DNA from: CAZISM01 sp964541895 | GTDB lineage: Bacteria > Zhuqueibacterota > Zhuqueibacteria > Residuimicrobiales > Residuimicrobiaceae | NCBI GenBank assembly: GCA_964541895.1 | Contig: CAZISM010000224.1 | Span: 1-6,208, forward strand | Length of the DNA: 6,208 bases | Direction of reading: 5' to 3' | In this document: positions 1-5,156 of the stretch, one piece after another | Numbering within the stretch: the first letter of the stretch is position 1 | Layout: every line of letters begins with the position of its first letter | Position numbers and translations under genes: made by a program | Notes under the pieces: model-generated | Databases searched by the model: none | The model's input: only the letters and a program-made list of their open reading frames with translations | Told to the model about the DNA's origin: nothing

Positions 1-648
1 AACGTGGGCAGCGCCATCCTGTCCCGCTGGGAGCTGGTCGATGCCGACCGCATTCAACTGCCGCTGCGCGGCGATCAGGATGCCTTGACCAGATATTTCT
101 ATCTGCGCCGCAATATTCTCAAGGCTCGCATCGCCCTGCCCAATAACAGCCACTTTTATATTCTTAACCTGCATGCCGACGCCTTTTCTACCGACGATAC
201 CAAACGCAAGCACATCGTTCGCTTCAAGGAGGAACTGGACAAGCTGGATGGCAGCGGCGCCGTCTTTGTCGCCGGCGGCGATTTCAATATGTTGCCGCCG
301 GATTCGGACTCGACCGATTTTTGTCTGGTCGACCGGTGCCCGGGAGAGTCCTTTCATCACAGCGGCGACGATCCCTTTCATAAGGAGGGCAGCAACTATA
401 CACCGGAAAAAACCTGGCTGATCGATATATACAATCGCTATGTGCCCGACATCCCGCTGGCGCAGTTTCGGGTGGCCCAAAAGCGATATTTTACCCACAC
501 CATGGATCCAGCGGCGTTCTGGGACCGCAAGGTGGATTATCTGTTCACCAACACCCGTTGGGTTGAAGCATCGGTCATCACTCATCAGAATTTTTTAGAT
601 GCGTCCGATCACGCACCGGTCAGCGCCCGCTGGGAGGTGGTCAAATGA
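1..648 (+). CDS. Endonuclease/exonuclease/phosphatase (EEP) family hydrolase, 5' partial
   Basis: C-terminal 215 residues of a metal-dependent phosphodiesterase/phosphatase of the EEP (DNase I-like) fold. The first visible residues, NVGSAILSRW, match the 'GNAILSR' strand of the family, so the GTG at 4-6 is an internal valine and the true start lies left of the window. Later family motifs appear in the right order: NLHADAF near residue 56 (the His of the usual 'T/N-HL' motif), GGDFN with Asp at 280-282 and Asn at 286-288, KVDYLFTN, and SDHAPV with the catalytic Asp-His pair at 607-612. The metal-binding Asn and Glu of the N-terminal half are outside the window. The family covers nucleases, sphingomyelinases, inositol phosphatases and others, and the substrate cannot be told from this part. 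Its stop codon overlaps the next gene's start (ATGA), so the two are probably co-transcribed and translationally coupled. Family assignment is firm; the role is not. Confidence 0.9.
   Translation, partial: NVGSAILSRWELVDADRIQLPLRGDQDALTRYFYLRRNILKARIALPNNSHFYILNLHADAFSTDDTKRKHIVRFKEELDKLDGSGAVFVAGGDFNMLPPDSDSTDFCLVDRCPGESFHHSGDDPFHKEGSNYTPEKTWLIDIYNRYVPDIPLAQFRVAQKRYFTHTMDPAAFWDRKVDYLFTNTRWVEASVITHQNFLDASDHAPVSARWEVVK
633..640 (+). promoter_or_regulatory. Strong Shine-Dalgarno for the exported barrel-like protein
   Basis: GGAGGTGG lies inside the last codons of the EEP gene and ends 4 nt before the ATG at 645. It supports this start and the coupling of the two genes. Confidence 0.7.
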
Positions 649-1409
649 AAACTCGTGCGATCGTTATGGTGCTGTTGATGGCCGCCCTGGCTTTTGGACA
701 GAGTGAATTTGCCACCGCCGGAGCGACCACACTGCCGCAGGGGCGCTGGCAGAAGGGTGTGTTTCAGCCGCTGCGCTATGGCTGGAAACCGAATGCCGAA
801 CTGTCGACGCACCCGCTGGTATTTTTTGTCATGCCCAACGGCCAGGTCAAATGGGGGCATGGCAAAACGGGTTCATTTGATTGGGCCAGCCGGCATTCGT
901 TTTATTATCCGACACTGCTGCTGCGCACTGTGGCCAGAGAGGGCATAGGCGGACTGATTTCGCCCGAATTCGAAATTCCGCATATGGTGGTGCTCAACAA
1001 CGAAATTGTTGTCAGTCGGCAACTCCGTTCGCTGCTTCTAAGCGGGCAGGTGGGCGCGAGCATAACGCTGCGCTCGGCTGAATTGGATGAGCGCACCACC
1101 ATCGATCTGCCGCTGATCTATCCGCGGCTCAATGTGCTGTACCACCCGGTCGCTCTGCATGCCGGTGTGAGCGTTCAGGGAGCGGTGTGGCGACGATGGA
1201 GCCTGCTGGCTGATATGGACTGGTTCGATTGTCCGGATGGCGAGAACGATTCGGCGTTCGAGCACAAAGGATTGGTGATATGGAACAAGTCGGACCGCGT
1301 GCAGCTGTGTATTGGATATAAAGTGTGCTACGGCGAGTATCCGTTCGGTACCCAGTGGCACCTGCTGGCGCCGCTGCTGGATGTGCAGTGGGGGTGGGGA
1401 GGAAAGTAG
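645..1409 (+). CDS. Exported protein of unknown function, probable outer-membrane beta-barrel
   Basis: 254 residues; I do not recognise a family. The start is fixed by the ATGA overlap with the EEP gene and the GGAGGTGG Shine-Dalgarno. The N-terminus is a typical Sec signal peptide: basic MKTR, a hydrophobic stretch to about residue 17, and a likely cleavage after ATA (about residue 25). There is no lipobox cysteine. The mature part is rich in Trp, Tyr, Phe and Gly and has repeated stretches of alternating hydrophobic and polar residues joined by short polar turns. Examples are around VGASITLRSAEL, RTTIDLPLIYPRLNVLYHP and GVSVQGAVWRRWSLLADMDWF. It ends in strand-like segments (VQLCIGYKVCYGE, LLAPLLDVQWGW). 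This fits a small outer-membrane barrel or another all-beta envelope protein, but the final residue is Lys and not the usual aromatic. Coupling to the EEP hydrolase suggests a shared envelope role (inference). Confidence 0.75.
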   Translation: MKTRAIVMVLLMAALAFGQSEFATAGATTLPQGRWQKGVFQPLRYGWKPNAELSTHPLVFFVMPNGQVKWGHGKTGSFDWASRHSFYYPTLLLRTVAREGIGGLISPEFEIPHMVVLNNEIVVSRQLRSLLLSGQVGASITLRSAELDERTTIDLPLIYPRLNVLYHPVALHAGVSVQGAVWRRWSLLADMDWFDCPDGENDSAFEHKGLVIWNKSDRVQLCIGYKVCYGEYPFGTQWHLLAPLLDVQWGWGGK

Positions 1410-1457
1410 CCGGCGCCCAAAACGCGGAAGAGATCCTGCTTGCTTCAGGTTGATTCA

Positions 1458-1492
1458 ACGCAGAGACGCAGAGGCCGCAGAGGAACGCAGAG
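1458..1492. repeat. Four-copy acgcagag direct repeat, part of a dispersed element
   Basis: The unit acgcagag occurs at 1458-1465, 1466-1473 and 1485-1492, with a variant ccgcagag at 1475-1482, giving spacings of 8, 9 and 10 nt. The last 14 nt, agaggaacgcagag (1479-1492), recur identically and in the same orientation at 3336-3349 inside the inverted repeat between the dehydrogenase and TerC genes. It starts about 50 nt after the stop of the barrel-like gene and ends 23 nt before the assembly gap. No coding potential is evident. It could be one arm of a longer inverted repeat whose other arm fell in the gap (inference). Confidence 0.75.
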
Positions 1493-1515
1493 TCTGTCTG
1501 TCAGGTTGTCGTGAA

Positions 1516-1615
1516 NNNNNNNNNNNNNNNNNNNNNNNNNNNNNNNNNNNNNNNNNNNNNNNNNNNNNNNNNNNNNNNNNNNNNNNNNNNNNNNNNNNNN
1601 NNNNNNNNNNNNNNN
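1516..1615. other. Assembly gap (100 N)
   Basis: Exactly 100 N, the usual placeholder for a scaffold join of unknown length. Any reading frame drawn across it is meaningless. It removes the C-terminus and stop of the isomerase-like gene and any terminator between the convergent genes. Confidence 0.98.
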
Positions 1616-2451
1616 CATTCGCTGATGTGCGGCACATTGTTCTCCCAGGAGGATTCGTATTCAATGGCGATGTTGCCGTTGAATCCCTGCCGCTTTAACT
1701 CATCCAGCACCGCTTTGACGTCCGCAACACCCTTGCCAAAGGGCACATCGCCGGCTTTGGGGCCGAATACATCCAGATCCTTGAGATGACAGCTCATCAC
1801 CCGGCCGCTGAGGATTTTCAGCGCCTCCACCGGTTTGAGGCCGGAACGGATCCAGTGACCGGTATCGGCGCCCGACCCGATGCGGGGATCGCGGCCTTTG
1901 ACCAGCGACAGCACGAAATTGGGATCCCAGTATCGGTAATTGGGGTCGTTTTCGTGTTTCGGATGGTTGTGGATGGCCAGCTTGATGTTGTACTCTTTGA
2001 CCATCTTTTCCAGTTTGTCAATGGTCTCGGGCGTGGCCGGACTGGGTTCCATGGTCACACAGGGGATGTCCATCAGCTTGGCAAAATCAAAAATCCGGCG
2101 CAGCTCCGCATCGTCTTTAAAGCCGACTACGCCATAATTCACCAGCCGGACGCCGGTCGCTTCCAGCTTGCGTTTGGCTCTGCTCCAGACCTCCGGCGTC
2201 GCCATGTGGCCGAACGGCGTGGCATCGTCCGGACTCAGTTTTTGCCCGGGATAGGATTCGATCACGCTGCAGCCGGCTTCTTTGGCTTTATCGATAGCTT
2301 CGAAAAACGTATAGAGCCGGAACGAATAGGCCTGCGGTCCGATATAAAAACCGCCTACCTTGCATTCGTTGGGAATTTCCGCGGCCCAGGCCAGAACCGC
2401 CCACAGGCTGACCGACATCAGGGCCAAGGTCCCGATCAATTCTCTTTTCAT
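1616..2451 (-). CDS. Exported sugar phosphate isomerase/epimerase-like protein (AP-endonuclease-2 TIM barrel), 3' partial
   Basis: About 278 residues are visible before the gap. The fold is the xylose-isomerase-like TIM barrel, which uses a divalent metal to isomerise or epimerise sugars. Likely metal and active-site residues, counted from the upstream ATG at 2457, are Glu137 (TMEPSP), His163/His165 (AIHNHPKHEND), Asp198 and His201 (GADTGHW), His224 (SCHLKD) and Glu266 (AIEYESSWENN). The partial codon at the gap edge reads TGN, which would allow the Cys that often follows here; only some 8-15 residues are probably missing. Start choice: GGAG (2458-2461) touches the ATG at 2457 with no spacing but is 6 nt from the ATG at 2451, so 2451 is preferred. 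A Sec-type signal peptide (hydrophobic LIGTLALMSVSLWAVLAWA, cut near AWA-AE) predicts export to the periplasm. It follows TerC by 13-19 nt, so the two are likely one transcript. The substrate is unknown. Confidence 0.9.
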
Positions 2452-2457
2452 TTTCAT

Positions 2458-2461
2458 CTCC
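2458..2461 (-). promoter_or_regulatory. Shine-Dalgarno deciding the isomerase start
   Basis: On the minus strand the sequence reads AAAAAAGGAG directly followed by ATGAAAATG. GGAG has 0 nt to the first ATG and 6 nt to the second, which favours initiation at 2451. The difference is only two residues (Met-Lys). Confidence 0.6.
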
Positions 2462-2470
2462 TTTTTTGGA

Positions 2471-3208
2471 CTATTTTACGCTTTTGTGCAATTTGATCGT
2501 ATGGGCGCGTTTGTCGCGCATCCGCAAATTCAACATCTCGACCCCCACGGAAAAGGCCATGGCAAAATAGATATAACCTTTGGGAATGTGCAGATCAAAC
2601 CCCTCTCCCAGCAGAGCGACACCGACCAGGATCAAAAAGCTCAACGCCAGCATTTTGATGGTGGGATGGTCATCGACAAACTGGCCGATCGCTTTGGCCG
2701 CCAGCATCATGACGAGCACAGCCAGGACGATGGCCAGGATCATGACCGGCAGGTGCCTGGCCATCCCGACGGCGGTGATCACCGAGTCCAGGGAAAAGAC
2801 GATGTCGATGACAGCGATGAGAAACAGCGTGCCGGCGAAGCCGTGCGATTTGTACGTTTTATCGCCTTCCTGAGTTCCTTCCAGGCTGGTATGAATCTCA
2901 TGGGTGCTTTTGGCCAGAAGAAAGAGTCCGCCGAATATCAGAATCAGATCGCGACCGGAAATGGCTTGTCCCAGCACCGTGAAAAACGGCGCTGTCAGCT
3001 TCATGATCCAGGTCAGAGAGAGCAGCAGGAGAATGCGGGTGATCATGGCCAGCGCCAGCCCCAGCACCCGCGCCTGGTTGCGCTGTACATCCGGCAACCG
3101 GCTCACGAGTATGGAGATGAAAATGATGTTGTCGATTCCCAGAACGATTTCCAGGGAGGTCAACGTCGCCAGGGCTATCCAGGCTTGCGGGTCGGTTATC
3201 CAGTTCAT
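2471..3208 (-). CDS. TerC-family integral membrane protein
   Basis: 245 residues with about seven hydrophobic membrane segments, the usual size and shape of a stand-alone TerC/YgdQ-type protein (Pfam TerC) without C-terminal CBS or CorC domains. The two hallmark acidic motifs are present: EIVLGIDN (residues 20-27) in the first membrane segment and IDIVFSLDS (134-142, with Asp135 and Asp141) in the second half; between them is the conserved STHEIH stretch (101-106). These intramembrane acids are thought to handle metal ions. Characterised relatives export manganese or metallate exoenzymes during secretion, and some are linked to tellurite resistance; no ter operon partners are seen here, so tellurite resistance should not be assumed. 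The start is supported by GGAG (3214-3217) 5 nt before the ATG. The isomerase-like gene follows after 13-19 nt. Pairing a possible metal exporter with an exported, probably metal-dependent enzyme is suggestive, but this is inference. Confidence 0.93.
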   Translation of the reverse strand: MNWITDPQAWIALATLTSLEIVLGIDNIIFISILVSRLPDVQRNQARVLGLALAMITRILLLLSLTWIMKLTAPFFTVLGQAISGRDLILIFGGLFLLAKSTHEIHTSLEGTQEGDKTYKSHGFAGTLFLIAVIDIVFSLDSVITAVGMARHLPVMILAIVLAVLVMMLAAKAIGQFVDDHPTIKMLALSFLILVGVALLGEGFDLHIPKGYIYFAMAFSVGVEMLNLRMRDKRAHTIKLHKSVK

Positions 3209-3318
3209 GGGTTCTCCAGGCCGGTTAGAGTTCTCTACTGCATTGACTGAAATAAAATCAAAAACATCTTGCCAGTCCGCCTTTGCCAGGTAATGACCGG
3301 CTTGCCGGATCTATTCAT

Positions 3319-3424
3319 AAACCGCCGAGTCGCGAAGAGGAACGCAGAGAAAAGCAAAAAGATCAGCATGGGATGGAGATTTTTGTCATACCAATTTTTT
3401 CTCCGCGTTCTCGTCCTCGGCGGT
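3319..3424. repeat. Large imperfect inverted repeat between dehydrogenase and TerC genes
   Basis: The left arm (3320-3353) begins accgccgag and ends gaacgcagagaaaa. The right arm (3395-3424), reverse-complemented, begins accgccgag and ends gaacgcggagaaaa. The outer 9 nt match exactly and the inner 14 nt at 13 of 14, with an asymmetric bulge between them and a loop of about 41 nt. It starts 7 nt after the dehydrogenase stop codon on the minus strand, so it would fold at the 3' end of that transcript. The left arm shares 14 identical nt with the 1458-1492 repeat, which marks it as a dispersed family. The arms lack a run of U directly after a GC stem in the minus-strand direction, so it is not a standard intrinsic terminator. 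I see no gene and no convincing promoter in the rest of this spacer (3209-3431). Confidence 0.75.
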
Positions 3425-3431
3425 GGATCAT

Positions 3432-4271
3432 TCAGTTTAGTTTATCCAGCGCGAATTTTTTTGCCAGAATACGATCGAGCAACCGTTCCGGCAGCATTCG
3501 TTTCAACAACGGCATGCCGATGCAGCCGCGGCCGTAGCGGACGATGATCGGGGCCTTTTTGCGCAGAATTTTAGTTACCGTCGCGCGGGCGAATCTTTCC
3601 GCCGAGGTCGGCCTGGCTTGCGAGGCCATGGCACGATCGTCGATCGCCTTTTTAATCGGCAGATAGAGCGAATCTTTTTTCAGTGTTTCACTCAACAGCC
3701 GGCTGGCGGTGGCGCCGAAGCGGGAACGAATAGCGCCCGGTTGCACAGTGATGACGTGAATGCCAAACGGGGACAATTCGATGCGCAGGGCATCCGAGAT
3801 CGTATGCAGCGCCGATTTGCTGGCGCAATAAGCGCCGGCATAGGGAGAGGTCAATATGCCGGACACGCTGCCGATGTTCACCACCCGGGCCTGTTTTGCC
3901 GCCAGCAATAACGGCAGGGCAGCCTGCACCACGGCGAGTGTTGCAAAGACGTTGGTTTCAAACTGGCGGCGCAGATGTGTCAGCGGCATCTCCACGATCG
4001 GCCCCATGGCGGCATAGCCGGCGTTGTTGACGAGGATGTCCAGTTGCGCCTCGGCGTGCGCCACCATTTGGATGGCGGATTGAATGCTGGTCTCGTCATC
4101 CACATCCAGGGCAAGGGTGTGGAGGCCGAGAGCGGCCAGATCCCGGATCGACTCCAATTGGCGGGCGGTGGCATATACCGTACAGCCCCGGTGATGAAAC
4201 GCCTCGGCCATGGCGCGGCCGAGGCCGGTGGAGCAGCCGGTGATCAACACAACAGGTTTTGCTGTTGACAT
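3432..4271 (-). CDS. Classical short-chain dehydrogenase/reductase (SDR)
   Basis: 279 residues, a complete Rossmann-fold oxidoreductase using NAD(P)H. Visible motifs: cofactor loop TGCSTGLG (residues 11-18), LDVDD (55-59) for the adenine ring, NNAG (82-85), Asn107, and the catalytic Ser135 - Tyr148 - Lys152 set (IGSVSG and YCASK, with the normal 13-residue Ser-Tyr spacing), then QPGAIRS. Arg37 at the end of the second strand (YATAR) favours NADP(H) over NAD(H). The roughly 50-residue basic tail after the core (ILRKKAPIIVRYGRG onwards) is like that of SDRs acting on lipid or steroid-type substrates such as yeast Ayr1, but the substrate cannot be read from sequence. The Shine-Dalgarno before the ATG is weak (AGAGAACGAAC). 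The gene is set apart from its neighbours by structured spacers on both sides, so it may be transcribed alone or be a downstream member of the DUF362-TauE unit. Confidence 0.93.
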   Translation of the reverse strand: MSTAKPVVLITGCSTGLGRAMAEAFHHRGCTVYATARQLESIRDLAALGLHTLALDVDDETSIQSAIQMVAHAEAQLDILVNNAGYAAMGPIVEMPLTHLRRQFETNVFATLAVVQAALPLLLAAKQARVVNIGSVSGILTSPYAGAYCASKSALHTISDALRIELSPFGIHVITVQPGAIRSRFGATASRLLSETLKKDSLYLPIKKAIDDRAMASQARPTSAERFARATVTKILRKKAPIIVRYGRGCIGMPLLKRMLPERLLDRILAKKFALDKLN

Positions 4272-4316
4272 GTTCGTTCTCTATTAGGCAATGACCATTT
4301 GGCGTTTCGTGCTCGA

Positions 4317-4346
4317 GTGGCCGCCGAAGCGAGACGCTTCGGCCAC
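4317..4346. repeat. GC-rich hairpin in the spacer upstream of the SDR gene
   Basis: Arms gtggcc-gaagcg (4317-4331, with an extra gcc in the middle) and cgcttcggccac (4335-4346) pair over 12 bp around a 3-nt loop, interrupted only by the 3-nt bulge. It lies after the TauE/SafE stop and 46 nt before the SDR start on the minus strand. No U-run follows in that direction, so it is not a typical intrinsic terminator. A REP-like intergenic repeat or an mRNA-stabilising structure are alternatives. The 8-nt palindrome ttcgcgaa (4351-4358) lies next to it. Confidence 0.65.
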
Positions 4347-4371
4347 ACCATTCGCGAAAGTTCTGAATCTG

Positions 4372-5148
4372 CTAATGAATGGCCGGCACCTGCATCCCCA
4401 CCACTCCGTCATAGATCAATTTAAGTCCGACGATGACCAGGAAGGCGTAGCAGAGCCGATAGAATAATTTTTCATCGATGACATGATGGAGGCGGACGCC
4501 GAGCCAGATCCCGATGGGCGCCACCGGCGCCAGCACCAGGGAGGTGCCGAGATTCTGTGTGGTAAACTGGCCCAGCAGAGCATACGGCACCAGCTTGATT
4601 ACATTGATGGTGCCAAACAAGAATACGGTGGTGCCGACAAAAGCGGTTTTGGACAAACGCTGTGGCAGCAAGACGCGCAGCATGCCCGGCCCGCCGGCAT
4701 GGGCGCTGAAACTGGTAAAGCCGTCCAGCGTAGCCCAAAAGATACGATGCGGGATGGCGAGTTTTTCTGATGGCGCGGTCTTTTCTTTTTTCAACAGATA
4801 ATTGATCACCACATAGATGCCGATGCCGCCCACCAGCAATCGCAGATGGGCGACGGAAAAATACGCAAAGCATTGCGTGCCCAACAGCACACCGACGGTA
4901 GCGGCCGGCAACAGAATGAGCAGATTGCGTTTGTCCCACTGCTTCCAATAGTGCCGGATGGCAAAGAAATCCATCACGCACAGGAGCGGCAACAGAATGG
5001 CGGCCGCCTGCGGCGGAGGGATGACCAGGGACATGAGCGGTACGCCCAACACTCCCAGCCCGCCGCCAAAGCCGCTTTTGGATATGCCGACGATGATGAT
5101 GGCCAGGCAGGCCAGCACATAAAAGAGAGGATCGTGTATAATGGCCAT
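4372..5148 (-). CDS. TauE/SafE (TSUP) family membrane permease
   Basis: 258 residues with about eight hydrophobic segments in two halves, the standard size and shape of the TSUP family (Pfam TauE), which moves small organic or sulfur-containing anions such as sulfite, sulfoacetate or thiosulfate across the inner membrane. The N-terminal half carries the family's Gly-rich motif after the first membrane segment (GISKSGFGGGLGVLGVPLMS, residues about 22-41). The C-terminal half carries the matching repeat GFTSFSAHAGGPGM (about 148-161), with the conserved HAGGP core. No sulfur-metabolism gene is visible next to it, so the substrate is undefined. The start lies 8 nt after the DUF362 stop codon with no good Shine-Dalgarno at normal spacing (nearest GGCGG about 13 nt away), so translation probably depends on ribosomes coming from the DUF362 gene. 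Confidence 0.93.
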   Translation of the reverse strand: MAIIHDPLFYVLACLAIIIVGISKSGFGGGLGVLGVPLMSLVIPPPQAAAILLPLLCVMDFFAIRHYWKQWDKRNLLILLPAATVGVLLGTQCFAYFSVAHLRLLVGGIGIYVVINYLLKKEKTAPSEKLAIPHRIFWATLDGFTSFSAHAGGPGMLRVLLPQRLSKTAFVGTTVFLFGTINVIKLVPYALLGQFTTQNLGTSLVLAPVAPIGIWLGVRLHHVIDEKLFYRLCYAFLVIVGLKLIYDGVVGMQVPAIH

Positions 5149-5156
5149 CGCTAAAG

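Noticed and set aside
1433..1455. Possible terminator after the barrel-like gene (cctg ... cagg)
   Set aside because: The stem is only about 4 bp and no T-run follows, so it is too weak to support.
1458..1492. Possible CRISPR array
   Set aside because: The units are only 8 nt long with 0-2 nt between them, so there are no spacers, and no cas gene is present.
1501..1615. Apparent completion of the isomerase reading frame through the gap, ending at 1501 with FTTT and a stop
   Set aside because: The 100 N are a placeholder of unknown length, so the frame is not preserved. The bases left of the gap belong to the repeat-bearing spacer and cannot be joined to the gene.
1786..2496. Plus-strand open frame of 236 codons, antisense to the isomerase gene
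   Set aside because: The minus-strand frame has clear motifs, a signal peptide and a ribosome binding site. The plus-strand frame has none of these.
2471..3208. Tellurite resistance function for the TerC-family gene
   Set aside because: No terA, terB, terD, terE or terZ partners are visible, and most stand-alone TerC proteins are not shown to act on tellurite.
2360..3250. Long plus-strand open frame of 296 codons, antisense to the TerC gene
   Set aside because: Its translation is low-complexity, full of Gln, His, Asp and Arg, with no domain motif. It lies opposite a well-recognised TerC gene, as expected of an antisense shadow.
4272..4300. TAATAG as a -10 box in front of the SDR gene
   Set aside because: No acceptable -35 box is found at 16-18 nt, and it would leave almost no room for a leader with a ribosome binding site.
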